Shown piece by piece: positions 1 through 7,667 of a stretch of DNA of 64,000 nucleotides. The notes beneath the pieces are model-generated. The model did not search any database, was not told the origin of the DNA, and worked only from the letters and a program-made list of their open reading frames with translations. Each line of letters opens with the position of its first letter. Within the stretch, counting starts at the first letter, position 1. Made by a program: the position numbers and the translations under genes. The stretch is from Natrinema pellirubrum DSM 15624 (GTDB lineage Archaea > Halobacteriota > Halobacteria > Halobacteriales > Natrialbaceae): the NCBI RefSeq assembly GCF_000230735.2, contig NC_019962.1, positions 1,054,001-1,118,000 on the forward strand. Direction: 5' to 3'.

Positions 1-25
1 ATCCGCCGGACCGCTCGAGCGGCCG

Positions 26-1531
26 TCACGGCGTGTGTGCGGTCCCGTGATCGTCGAGGACCGCGTCGGCGGTCAGTTCGCCGCTGATGAGACACATGGG
101 CATGCCGATTCCGGGTGTGGTATCGCCGCCCACGAAGTAGAGTCCGTCGACTTCCTTCGAGCGGTGTGGGGGCCTGAAAAGCGCCGTCTGGCGGAGGGTG
201 TGGGCCATCCCCAGTGCCGTCCCGTCGTGGCTGTTGTACCGGCTCGCGAAGTCGGAAACGGTGAACCGTTCCTCGAGGACGATCCGGTCCCGGAGGTCGG
301 TGCCCGTGTTCGCGGCGATGTCGTCGAGGACCCGATCGCGGTACTCGTCGCGGATCTCGGGGGTGTCCTCGAGGCCGGGCGCGATCGGGACGAGGGCAAA
401 GAGGGTGCTATGGCCCTCGGGCGCGACGGTGTCGTCCGTTTCGGAGGGGACACACAGGTAGTAGGCGGGATCGTCGGGCCACTGTGGGTCCTCGAAGATC
501 TGATCGAAGTGGTCCTGCCAGTCGGTCGGCAGCACGAGCGTGTGATGTGCGAGTTCGTCGACCTCGCCCTCGACACCCAGATAGAGCAGAAAAGCGGAGG
601 GCGCGTAGGTACGGTCCTCCCAGTAGTCGGCGTCGTAGCCGCGCCGTTCGGGGGTGAGCAGTTCCTGTTCGGTGTGGGCGTAGTCGGCGTTGCTGACGAC
701 CAGATCCGCCGGGATCGGTCCCGAGGCGGTCTCGACCTCGAACCCGCCCGTCCGGCCCTTGATCTCCGTCGCCGGGCGACCTGTCTCGTACTCGACGCCG
801 AGTTCCCGGCCGAGGTCCGTGACCCCGTCGACGACCGCGCCGATCCCGCCCTCGGGGTACCAGACGCCGAGGTTGAAATCGACGTGGCTCATCAGGTTGT
901 ACAGCGCCGGCGTGTTCGTCGGCGAGCCGCCGAGGAAGACGAGCGTGTACTGCATGATCTGCTGGAGCTTCGGGTGGTCGAAGTAGCCCTCGACGTGGCC
1001 CTGCATCGAACCCAGCAGGGAGAGGCCGCGCGCCTGTCGGGCGACGTCGAGATCGAGGTAGTCCCGCAGCCGCGGCCGGTCCTCGTAGACGAAGTGTTCC
1101 ATCCCGACCTCGTAGTTCTCCTTGGACTTCTCGAGGTAGCGTTCCAGAGCCTCGCCCGCCCCCTGTTCGTACTCCTCGAAGACGGCTTTCGTCCGCTCCA
1201 AGTCCGGCGTGACGTCGACCCGGTCGCCGTCCTTGAAGAAGATCCGGTAGTGTGGATCGAGGTGTTCGAGGTCGTAATAGTCACTCGGGGTCCGGCCGAA
1301 CTCGGCGAAAAAGCGCTCGAAGACGTCGGGCATCAGATACCACGAGGGCCCCATATCGAACCGGAACCCGTCTTTCTCCAGCCGGCTTGCCCGGCCGCCG
1401 AGCTGTTCGTTCTTTTCGATGACGCGTACGTCGGCACCCGCATCGGCGAGATAACAGGCCGTCGAGAGCCCACCGATCCCGCTCCCGATCACGACGACCG
1501 ACTCACCGGCCAGCGATTGCATAGTCGACAT
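26..1531 (-). CDS. Phytoene desaturase-family carotenoid desaturase (CrtI/CrtD type)
   Basis: This FAD-dependent desaturase or isomerase acts on membrane carotenoids, either converting phytoene to lycopene or making the 3,4-desaturation of bacterioruberin synthesis. The 501 residues fit the family. An N-terminal dinucleotide-binding motif (VVVIGSGIGGLS, about residues 12-23) is followed by EKNEQLGGRAS and the family segment DMGPSWYLMPDVF. The C-terminal FAD motif GLYFVGGDTTPGIGMPM lies near residue 470. I chose the ATG at 1531; an in-frame ATG three codons later is the alternative. A TTTAA element about 20-25 bp upstream suggests a leaderless transcript. The downstream neighbours (often lyeJ and cruF in haloarchaea) lie outside the window, so CrtI and CrtD cannot be told apart here. 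Confidence 0.9.
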   Translation of the reverse strand: MSTMQSLAGESVVVIGSGIGGLSTACYLADAGADVRVIEKNEQLGGRASRLEKDGFRFDMGPSWYLMPDVFERFFAEFGRTPSDYYDLEHLDPHYRIFFKDGDRVDVTPDLERTKAVFEEYEQGAGEALERYLEKSKENYEVGMEHFVYEDRPRLRDYLDLDVARQARGLSLLGSMQGHVEGYFDHPKLQQIMQYTLVFLGGSPTNTPALYNLMSHVDFNLGVWYPEGGIGAVVDGVTDLGRELGVEYETGRPATEIKGRTGGFEVETASGPIPADLVVSNADYAHTEQELLTPERRGYDADYWEDRTYAPSAFLLYLGVEGEVDELAHHTLVLPTDWQDHFDQIFEDPQWPDDPAYYLCVPSETDDTVAPEGHSTLFALVPIAPGLEDTPEIRDEYRDRVLDDIAANTGTDLRDRIVLEERFTVSDFASRYNSHDGTALGMAHTLRQTALFRPPHRSKEVDGLYFVGGDTTPGIGMPMCLISGELTADAVLDDHGTAHTP

Positions 1532-1676
1532 GAGTAGCTGACCCGTGTTAAACGTGGTTCACACATAGGTAGGGAACCCGACCCGTTATCAGGGAGGGTG
1601 AGCGATGGACGGCTTCCGTCCGCCGGCAGCCGTGCGTTCCCCGGGGATTCCTGTGTCCGGCTCGCGTAGCGGACGT

Positions 1677-2375
1677 ATGGACGGAACGACAGCCGTCGTG
1701 ACCGGCGGCACGCGCGGCATCGGCCGTGCCGTCGCCGAAGCGTTCGCGACCGAGGGAGCGACCGTCGTCATCGGCGCTCGAGACGCCGACGACGTCGCGG
1801 CGACCATCGACGACCTCGAGCGGGCGGGCGGGACCGCCGACGGGCACCGGACCGATGTCCGGGACGAGTACGACGTGGAGCGGCTGACCGAGACCGCCGC
1901 GCGAGCGGGCTCGGAGGGCGGGATCGACGTCGTCGTTCCCGCGGCGGGGGTCTATCACGGCGAACCGGGGCAGACGCCGATGGACGACGAGTCGTACTCG
2001 GCGTTCGACGACCACTGGCGGACGAACGGGCGCGGCGCGTACGCGACGATCCGCGAGTCGCTACCCCATCTGAACGACGGCGCGCGGGCCCTCGTCCCGA
2101 CGGGTGCGGTCGCTCGAGACGGGGACGCGGGCTATGGCTCCTACGCCATCTCGAAGGCGACGGCGGAGGCGGTGGCTCGCGGGTTCGCCGCGGACACCGA
2201 GTACGTCGTCGGCTGTCTGGATCCCGGTACCGTCGCGACGGACCTCTCGGGCGGGACCGGTCGCGATCCGGAATCCGTCGCGCCGATGTTCGTCTGGGCG
2301 GCGACCGAGGCCGAACCGGAGACTATCGATGGGGAGATCGTCGGACTCCGGGAGTGGAAGGGCGCGACGCGGTGA
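1677..2375 (+). CDS. Short-chain dehydrogenase/reductase (SDR), substrate unknown
   Basis: A 232-residue NAD(P)-dependent oxidoreductase of the classical SDR fold. The glycine-rich cofactor motif TGGTRGIG lies at about residues 9-16 and the catalytic YAISK (YxxxK) near residue 158. Two positions deviate from classical SDRs. The NNAG structural motif reads PAAG, and the segment that usually holds the catalytic serine about 13 residues before the tyrosine reads PTGAVA, with Thr the nearest hydroxyl residue. The start is the ATG at 1677; the frame is open further upstream, but the region before this ATG lacks SDR sequence. The gene is divergent from the carotenoid desaturase. Its substrate cannot be inferred. 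Confidence 0.85.
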   Translation: MDGTTAVVTGGTRGIGRAVAEAFATEGATVVIGARDADDVAATIDDLERAGGTADGHRTDVRDEYDVERLTETAARAGSEGGIDVVVPAAGVYHGEPGQTPMDDESYSAFDDHWRTNGRGAYATIRESLPHLNDGARALVPTGAVARDGDAGYGSYAISKATAEAVARGFAADTEYVVGCLDPGTVATDLSGGTGRDPESVAPMFVWAATEAEPETIDGEIVGLREWKGATR

Positions 2376-2652
2376 CACGGTGTGTCGGTTGGCGGTTCGG
2401 GGTCGTCCGGGCCTCGAGGCCGGCACGAGGGACGGACTCATCCCGACCGTCCGTGAGTCCCTCGAGCGACACGTCCGGACGTGGGCGGATCGGTACGTCG
2501 AAATGCGCGTCGAGGCACGGACCGACGGTCGAACGTAACGGCGTTCGCCGTCCGGTAGATCAGTTTCGCCGCGACACGCGTCGACCGCGAGCGATCGGAC
2601 CGCGACGAACAGTTATGCTACCTCGTGACATACTGTGCCACGGGGAACGACA

Positions 2653-2826
2653 ATGCAAGCAATCGCGACGAAAGCGGTCACCTGTCCGCACTGCGGAGAG
2701 AGCGCGACGATCTCCCTTCCACGTGAGGAGGTCGATGTGAAGGTACGGCAGTCGGTCGCGGCGTTTGGCGACCACACGACGGTTACCTGTTCGGACGGCC
2801 ACACCTACTGGGTGTACTTCTGTTAA
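2653..2826 (+). CDS. Small zinc-finger-like protein (57 aa)
   Basis: A 57-residue protein with an N-terminal CPHC pair (residues 11-14), a second CSDGH cluster near residue 47 and a terminal Cys, consistent with one bound zinc. Haloarchaea encode many such short zinc proteins of unknown role, often thought to act in regulation or protein contacts. I chose the ATG at 2653 rather than the in-frame GTG at 2635 because the residues between them are not zinc-finger-like. The third-position GC bias is typical of a real gene. No function can be assigned. Confidence 0.7.
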   Translation: MQAIATKAVTCPHCGESATISLPREEVDVKVRQSVAAFGDHTTVTCSDGHTYWVYFC

Positions 2827-2933
2827 CACAGTCGGCCTCGTCGTCCGATTTTTCACGGCTCGAGCGGGCGCTGTTGCTAGGGAGGTCGTCGTCTCGAGAG
2901 AAAGCTAGTAGTTGTCGGACCCGGTCGCGTGGT

Positions 2934-3218
2934 TCAATCGATGTGGCCTTCGCGACGCAGTTGATCCGCGTCCTGGCCGGTGTAGCGCCACTCGATCGTG
3001 GCTTTCTCGTCCTGCCAGTCCCACGGCTCGGCGACGACGATGTCGTCTTGCTCGATCCAGGTGCGGTATTTCATGCGCCCGGGGATGCGGCCGAGCCGTT
3101 CCTTGCCGTCTTCACACCGCAGTTGGACGTGATTGCCACCGAGGTGTTCGGTTACGACGGCGAATACTTCGTCGCTGTTGGGCATACGGAGGTTCCGTCG
3201 CCCGGAGTCTTCTGTCAC
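2934..3218 (-). CDS. eif1a: Translation initiation factor aIF1A
   Basis: A 94-residue OB-fold (S1-like) initiation factor that binds the A site of the 30S subunit and promotes scanning and subunit joining. Family signatures include RRNLRMP, the RNA-binding [17 protein letters not shown] stretch and the segment [17 protein letters not shown]. The C-terminal DQLRREGHI is nearly invariant in haloarchaeal aIF1A. The start is a GTG at 3218, which gives the usual N-terminal tail; a later ATG (3185) would remove it. A TTTAAA box about 26 bp upstream fits a leaderless mRNA beginning at this GTG. Confidence 0.95.
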   Translation of the reverse strand: MTEDSGRRNLRMPNSDEVFAVVTEHLGGNHVQLRCEDGKERLGRIPGRMKYRTWIEQDDIVVAEPWDWQDEKATIEWRYTGQDADQLRREGHID

Positions 3219-3241
3219 AGTTTAACTACGTGCGGCAGCCC

Positions 3242-3247
3242 TTTAAA
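3242..3247 (-). promoter_or_regulatory. TATA box for aIF1A
   Basis: On the minus strand a perfect TTTAAA sits 24-29 bp before the GTG start of aIF1A. This spacing puts the expected transcription start at or very near the start codon, so the message is probably leaderless. Confidence 0.6.
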
Positions 3248-3358
3248 CGCTTGGAGAGTCGTGGTAGCTCTCCCCACGATACTGTTCATCTATTTATCTG
3301 TCACGGGAAAATGGCTGACGGGCGTTTGACATTTACGGGAGGTTCGGTGGGGGCACCG

Positions 3359-3868
3359 CTACAGTTCTCGGTCCGAGTCGGGGTTCTCGAGGTCCCACAG
3401 CACTTCCGGGAGGAACGCTTCGAGGTTGTCGATGACCGACCGCTCGCTGACGTTCAGTCCCTCGCAGTGGTCGTGGGCCGAGTCCCGAATGTCGACGTGG
3501 AGGTCGCCGTCCTCGAGGTGGACGGCAAGCGGAAAGACCGAACACCGGGTGGGTTTCCAGTCCTCCTCGAGATGGAGCGTACAGAGGCCGTCCTCGCGCA
3601 GGAAGGCGCAGGCGTGGCCGTCCTCGGCGACGTGGTCGTCGCGGTCCTTGTTCTCGCGAGTGACGAACTTCTCGCCGCGGAAGTCGGTCGTCGTCTCCGA
3701 GAGGTTCGCCCGCTGGGCCAACTCGAGGAGGTCCCGATCGTACAGCAACACGCCGTGGTGACAACACCACGTGCAGTCGTCGACGCACTCGAAGGTGAGG
3801 TCGGGGTCGAACTCGACGACGACCTCGCGGCCGGGGTAGACCTCGACGCGTCGGGTGTCGGCGCTCAC
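3359..3868 (-). CDS. YkgJ-family cysteine-cluster protein
   Basis: A 169-residue protein of the YkgJ/CxxCxxCC family, which probably binds zinc or an Fe-S cluster. The signature is visible: CVDDCTWCC near residues 30-38, a central CAFLREDGLCTLH near residue 90, and RCSVFPLAV about 20 residues later. Family members are sometimes annotated as Fe-S oxidoreductases, but no reaction is established for this form. The start is the ATG at 3868, which gives a short N-terminal strand before the first Cys. It shares the minus strand with aIF1A but lies 140 bp upstream of it, so co-transcription is uncertain. Confidence 0.8.
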   Translation of the reverse strand: MSADTRRVEVYPGREVVVEFDPDLTFECVDDCTWCCHHGVLLYDRDLLELAQRANLSETTTDFRGEKFVTRENKDRDDHVAEDGHACAFLREDGLCTLHLEEDWKPTRCSVFPLAVHLEDGDLHVDIRDSAHDHCEGLNVSERSVIDNLEAFLPEVLWDLENPDSDREL

Positions 3869-3959
3869 GTGTCGTCGGTGGGCGGTCGCCGTGAAGTGCC
3901 TTTCTACCCGTCTCCTCGGTCGAGTTCACACAGCAGCCCGTGGCGATCACCGCGATCCT

Positions 3960-4076
3960 GAAAGCCCCTGGCGCTCTCGAGTCGTCTCGCTCGCTGTGCG
4001 CTTCCCGCCGTTCGCTCCGCTCACGGCGGTCCAGTGCTTGCGTCGCGGGACATCCCCGAGAGCCCCAGCCCCTTTC
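3960..4076. repeat. Nested long inverted repeat in an intergenic region
   Basis: Outer arms at 3960-3979 and 4057-4076 are inverted copies that match at 16 of 20 positions (GAAAG...CTCTCG ends). Inside lies a second hairpin with perfect 7-bp arms CCGCCGT (4005-4011) and ACGGCGG (4023-4029). The element fills most of the gap between the FAH-family gene and the YkgJ gene. It may be a MITE-like or RNA-structured repeat. Confidence 0.5.
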
Positions 4077-4154
4077 ATTCCCGCCCGGCGGTGGGACGCG
4101 AGGGGAGCAGAAACCGGGTTGCAGTGCGGTGGGGTCTCGTCACGATCGAAGTCC

Positions 4155-4913
4155 CTACGGGCGAGCGGGTTCCTCGAGCGGCAGGGTCTCGCGCTCGCTC
4201 GAGTTCACGACGGTATTCCGGAGCGTGCCGACGCCCTCGTAGGTGATCTCGACGGTGTCGCCGGGGTCGACGAGGCCGGGATTGGCCGGGCTGCCGAACG
4301 AGACCACGTCGCCGGGCCGGAAGGTGACCCGTTGGGAGAGATACGCGATGATCTCGTCGGGATCGAACAGCATCAGTTCGGTGTTGGCCTCCTGGCGGCG
4401 CTCGCCGGCCACGTCGGTGTACATGTCGATCCCGGTCGGGTCGACGGCGGTTTCGATCCACGGGCCCAGCGGGCCAGAGGCGTCGAAGGCCTTCCTGGGT
4501 GTGCGCCCACCCTGATCGAGCGCGTCCACATCGTTCATGATCGTGTAGCCCCGGACGACTTCGGGGACCTCGTCCTCGGAGAGGTTCCGGCAGGGTTCGT
4601 CGATGACGGCCGCGAGTTCGCCGGCGTAGGTCACCTCGTCGCTGAACGACGGATAGGGAACCGGATCCCGGTGGCCGACCAGCGATGCCGGCGGCTTGAT
4701 GAAGAAGTCCGGTTCCTCGGGGCGTTCGTACTCCATCTGATCGATGGTCGCCGCGAAGTTTCGGCCGATACAGTACAGCGCCGAGGGCTCGCAGGGCGGC
4801 AGGAAGTCGGCGTCGGTCCCCACCTCGTAGACCCCGTCGTCGGCGTGAACGACGCCGTCCTCGTACCGTCCCGATACCGGTCCGTCGTCGGTCGCGATCC
4901 GCGCGAGTTTCAT
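4155..4913 (-). CDS. Fumarylacetoacetate hydrolase (FAH)-family protein
   Basis: A 252-residue protein of the FAH superfamily, which contains C-C bond hydrolases, 2-hydroxyhepta-2,4-diene-1,7-dioate isomerases and acylpyruvases that use Mg or Mn on beta-keto acid substrates. Visible signatures are YCIGRNFAATIDQM near residue 46, FIKPPASLVGH, TYAGELAAVID, the aspartate-containing YTIMNDVDALDQ and PGDVVSFGSPANPG. The first of the two paired Glu metal ligands (E-x-E) appears to be Ala (A-G-E). The start is the ATG at 4913, which begins directly with the family N-terminus MKLARI; longer in-frame starts have no similarity. Substrate unknown. Confidence 0.88.
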   Translation of the reverse strand: MKLARIATDDGPVSGRYEDGVVHADDGVYEVGTDADFLPPCEPSALYCIGRNFAATIDQMEYERPEEPDFFIKPPASLVGHRDPVPYPSFSDEVTYAGELAAVIDEPCRNLSEDEVPEVVRGYTIMNDVDALDQGGRTPRKAFDASGPLGPWIETAVDPTGIDMYTDVAGERRQEANTELMLFDPDEIIAYLSQRVTFRPGDVVSFGSPANPGLVDPGDTVEITYEGVGTLRNTVVNSSERETLPLEEPARP

Positions 4914-5134
4914 TACCGGCGGTGTCGGTTCCTGCCGATTAGTCGTACCGGTTCCATTGCGGATCGGGTCGGGTCGATCGACTCGGCGAGGCCCGACGGG
5001 TCGGCGCTCCCGGGCCGGGAACTGCGGACTCGAGCGCAGTTCCCGGCCGAGAATCCACCGCCAGCGAGTTCCCGCGACTGCCGGGCAGATGCAGGGCCAG
5101 TCTATACCCTTCCGCCCGGCGGAGGGAGACTTGC

Positions 5135-5374
5135 ATGTCCGCACACTTCACCGACGACGACGAGGGGAAACGGGTCGTCAATGCCAACGGCGACGAGATC
5201 GGGATCGTCCAGTCCGTCAGCGGCGGGACCGCCCACATCGACCCGGATCCGGGAATGACCGACACGATCAAATCGAAACTCGGTTGGGGCGACCGCGACG
5301 AGGATACCTACCCGCTCGACGACGACCACGTCGAGTCGATTTCCGACGACGAGGTCCGCCTGCAGCGCCTCTGA
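5135..5374 (+). CDS. PRC-barrel-like small protein
   Basis: A 79-residue acidic protein with a PRC-barrel-like pattern: VVNANGDEIGIVQSV near the N-terminus, then GTAHIDPDPG and a DTYPLDDDHVESI stretch. Haloarchaea carry many stand-alone PRC-barrel proteins of unknown function; the domain occurs elsewhere in RNA-processing and photosynthetic reaction-centre proteins. A purine-rich GGAGGGAG lies about 8-15 bp before the ATG and would serve as a ribosome binding site. It is a single gene between minus-strand genes. Confidence 0.75.
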   Translation: MSAHFTDDDEGKRVVNANGDEIGIVQSVSGGTAHIDPDPGMTDTIKSKLGWGDRDEDTYPLDDDHVESISDDEVRLQRL

Positions 5375-5506
5375 GCGGTCCTCTTCCGGTCACGGCGAGA
5401 CGAACGGACTCCCGAACGATCGCTTTTTTATAGGGACGACCGCCAGCGACGTATCGGGACAGCGGCCAGCGCCGCTCGAGCGGTGACGGATCGCGACGCA
5501 GACGGG

Positions 5507-5731
5507 TCAGTCCTCGAGCAGCAGGTAGGTCCGACCGCCGCGGTGTTCGAGCGAGACGGCGTCGGTATCGACGTTCGTCCGGACGAATGCCTCGAGCCCC
5601 GCCGCGTGGAGGTCGGTGACGTCGATGCGGCGTCGCTGTCGTCCGGCCGGCTCCGCGGCCGCAGTGACGGCGGCATCGTCGTCCTCGCTGCACTCGGCTC
5701 GGTCGTCGGTCCGCTCGACTGTCAGTTGCAT
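5507..5731 (-). CDS. Hypothetical protein whose promoter region is split by an IS
   Basis: A 74-residue acidic protein starting MQLTVERTDD and ending in a LEAFVRTNVDTDAVSLEHRGGRTYLLLED-type beta-rich tail (two short halves; no family recognised). The ATG (5731) lies inside the 5-bp duplication left by the adjacent IS, so the coding sequence is intact but everything upstream is IS DNA. The frame stays open into the IS and could give a longer chimeric protein from starts at 5746 or 5797. The native promoter-like TTTGATAG now sits beyond the IS at 6828-6835. The gene may be silent or driven from the IS. Confidence 0.55.
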   Translation of the reverse strand: MQLTVERTDDRAECSEDDDAAVTAAAEPAGRQRRRIDVTDLHAAGLEAFVRTNVDTDAVSLEHRGGRTYLLLED

Positions 5732-5735
5732 ACCT
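5731..5735. repeat. Left copy of 5-bp target site duplication
   Basis: TACCT directly abuts the left inverted repeat and is repeated at 6805-6809 beside the right inverted repeat, as expected from staggered cleavage by a DDE transposase. Its first base belongs to the ATG of the minus-strand gene ending at 5507. Confidence 0.85.
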
Positions 5736-6804
5736 GAGCGTGTCATAGAAAGCGTCACGTACGAAGCAGCAGGGTGCGGAAAGTGTGTCCAGCACAACCG
5801 CGACCCTGCAAGACGTTGCTTCGGTCGATGAGTTTTTGAATGCAGCGGCTACGGAAACAGTTCCGCTGTTTGAGTATCTTGAGTTCGAGTTTCTACTGGA
5901 GTACGACGTGTTCGCCCCCGCTCGCCGGGGGCGAACACGAGTTCACCAGCCACCTGATCTCTTTCGCGCCTTTCTCCATTGCTACTACAAGAACATCTAC
6001 GGAACACGCCCAGTCACGCGAGAACTCCAGCACGGCCTTGTCTGGTACTACTGCGGACTCGACAAACCGCCATCGAGAGACACCATTGACCGGTTTCTCA
6101 CTGATCTCGAACACATTATCAACGATGTCTTCGACAGGCTCGTCGAGCAGGCCGCCGTCCGCGGCCTGCTCGACTCGACGTACTCTATCGATTCGACGCA
6201 CATCGAGGCGATCCAGTACAACGACGCTGCCTCATGGAACTACGATCCAACAGCCGAAGAGTACTACTACGGCTTCGGCTGTACGATCGTTTCAACCGGT
6301 GCAAAGATCCCGATAGCAGCGGAGTTCACACAGGCCAAACAAGCAGACCAAGAGACGGCGATGCGCGTCACGGGTGACGCGCTCGCCGTCGATACACCGA
6401 TCTGGATGCTTGGAGACAGCGCCTACGACATCCTCGATTGGCACGACTACCTGCTGACCGCAGGAGTCGTGCCAATCGCTCCGTACAACCCGCGAAACAC
6501 TGACGACCCGAAAGACATCGAGTACAGGGTCGAAGACCGCATTGAGGAACACAGCGAGGACGTTCAGCTGAAACGATCCATCTTGGACGAGACGTTCAAC
6601 AACCGGACAGGAATCGAACGAACCAACGACGCAGTCAAGGACTGCGGCCTCGGGCACGTCCGCGCCCGAGGCCGCGTCCACGCACGAACAGAAGTGTTCG
6701 TTGCGCTATGTCTTCGGATCGTCATTGCAATCACCAACTACGAGCGAGGACACGATCCAGGACGTGAGATGCTCAAGCTATGAGTTGGATTCTATGACAC
6801 GCTC
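5736..6804. mobile_element. Complete IS5-like insertion sequence, 1069 bp
   Basis: The ends are perfect 15-bp inverted repeats, GAGCGTGTCATAGAA at 5736-5750 and its complement at 6790-6804. The sequence TACCT flanks both sides (5731-5735 and 6805-6809), a 5-bp target duplication. One transposase gene fills the element. The size, single ORF and repeat length resemble haloarchaeal IS5-family elements of the ISH11 kind, but this assignment is from memory of the family and not a search. Intact ends and an intact DDE enzyme suggest recent insertion. Confidence 0.93.
5785..6783 (+). CDS. IS5/IS4-like DDE transposase
   Basis: A 332-residue transposase that cuts and rejoins the element's ends with a DDE catalytic triad. 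The triad is visible as D136 in SIDSTHIEA, D211 in MLGDSAYD and E278 in RTGIERTNDAVKD. The N-terminal 120 residues form the helical DNA-binding part (LFRAFLHCYYKN, TRELQHGLVWYYCGL). The start is a GTG at 5785, the first in-frame start after the left inverted repeat. The gene contains three perfect inverted repeats of 12-14 bp (described in the findings). Codon use is slightly less GC-biased than that of its neighbours. It appears complete and potentially active. Confidence 0.93.
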   Translation: MSSTTATLQDVASVDEFLNAAATETVPLFEYLEFEFLLEYDVFAPARRGRTRVHQPPDLFRAFLHCYYKNIYGTRPVTRELQHGLVWYYCGLDKPPSRDTIDRFLTDLEHIINDVFDRLVEQAAVRGLLDSTYSIDSTHIEAIQYNDAASWNYDPTAEEYYYGFGCTIVSTGAKIPIAAEFTQAKQADQETAMRVTGDALAVDTPIWMLGDSAYDILDWHDYLLTAGVVPIAPYNPRNTDDPKDIEYRVEDRIEEHSEDVQLKRSILDETFNNRTGIERTNDAVKDCGLGHVRARGRVHARTEVFVALCLRIVIAITNYERGHDPGREMLKL

Positions 6805-6809
6805 TACCT
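6805..6809. repeat. Right copy of 5-bp target site duplication
   Basis: The second TACCT, directly after the right inverted repeat. Joining the sequence after it to the left flank restores a continuous upstream region for the interrupted gene. Confidence 0.85.
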
Positions 6810-6935
6810 TCCAGTTGGACCGACTGTCTATCAAACCGATCCGTGCGGAGTGAAAGTGAAAGTGCGGGACGGAGCGACGCTCGAGGCTGAGAACCACGTC
6901 TCGGTTCGAAACAGTCGGTGGTTCGTCGCGCCGTG

Positions 6936-7391
6936 TTATCCCAGCGTCTTGATCTCGACTTGCTGTGGTCCCTCGTGGGTCTCGAGGGTGACCGTCTCGA
7001 CGATTTCCTCGCGAGCGCGGTCTCGCCACGTCTCGACCGATTCGGCGTGACGCTTGCGGAGCCGTTCGGCTTCATCGGAATCGGGATCGGCGTCCGCGTC
7101 GGCCAGTGCCGCCTCAAGGTCGGGGTAGTCGGCGACGACGTCGTCGCCGATGACGGCGGCCGGTGAGAGATGTACCGCGCCGGTCAGTTCGGTGTCATCG
7201 CGGCGGTAGACGTGGATCCGGGCCCGCATCCGGCCGTGAAACGGCGGCGTGACTCGGAGAACGGCGTCACCGGGGTTCTCCCGGCCGTAGACGTAGGCAT
7301 CGACGGCGTCTTCCGGCGACAGCGCGATCGACCGGATGGCCCTCGGGTCGTCCTCGCCCGGTTGGTCGTCGGTCCCTGACGGATCGTCCAT
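6936..7391 (-). CDS. Conserved haloarchaeal hypothetical protein
   Basis: A 151-residue soluble acidic protein with no recognisable catalytic motif. A central beta-rich part (DAVLRVTPPFHGRMRARIHVYR, given here in two overlapping halves as DAVLRVTPPFHG and GRMRARIHVYR) is followed by a long charged helix (about residues 90-130, rich in D, E, R and A). The tail ends VEIKTLG. The pattern of a short alpha/beta N-terminus plus a charged helix looks like a conserved haloarchaeal family, but I cannot name it. Before the IS arrived it lay about 130 bp upstream of the 74-residue gene on the same strand. Confidence 0.75.
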   Translation of the reverse strand: MDDPSGTDDQPGEDDPRAIRSIALSPEDAVDAYVYGRENPGDAVLRVTPPFHGRMRARIHVYRRDDTELTGAVHLSPAAVIGDDVVADYPDLEAALADADADPDSDEAERLRKRHAESVETWRDRAREEIVETVTLETHEGPQQVEIKTLG

Positions 7392-7520
7392 CGGCCGACG
7401 GTTGGGCTCGAGACGGGTTAACTGTCGGGTTCGAACCGCCGCGGTGTGGCGAACCGACGTCGCGGGTTCGCGCTCGGAACCCGACCGAAGATTGTTGTAA
7501 TTAGAGTTACATTCGCCTGC

Positions 7521-7631
7521 ATGGACTGGGCCCTCCGAATCCGGAAGGACGTTCCGCCCTGGCTGTTCAAACTCGTCTTGATCGTCGCGATCGTGCTGAT
7601 CGCGGGCCTGCAGTACGTCGGCGTTCTGTAG
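7521..7631 (+). CDS. 36-residue single-span membrane peptide
   Basis: A very short protein: MDWALRIRKDVPPW, then a hydrophobic span of about 18 residues (LFKLVLIVAIVLIAGLQY) and a two- or three-residue tail. The positive charges before the span predict a cytoplasmic N-terminus. I chose the ATG at 7521 because the frame upstream (back to 7446) encodes an unrelated basic stretch and TATA-like AT-rich sequence (TTGTAATTAG) lies 20-30 bp before this ATG. Similar tiny membrane proteins are common in haloarchaea. Function unknown. Confidence 0.6.
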   Translation: MDWALRIRKDVPPWLFKLVLIVAIVLIAGLQYVGVL

Positions 7632-7667
7632 CCGTCGCCGACCCGTCGATGACCGTCGCTCGAGGGG

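Noticed and set aside
35-1537. A long plus-strand open frame opposite the carotenoid desaturase
   Set aside because: It is the complement of a gene with clear family motifs; its composition is V/R/G-rich with no family signature, which is a normal result of high GC and few stop codons.
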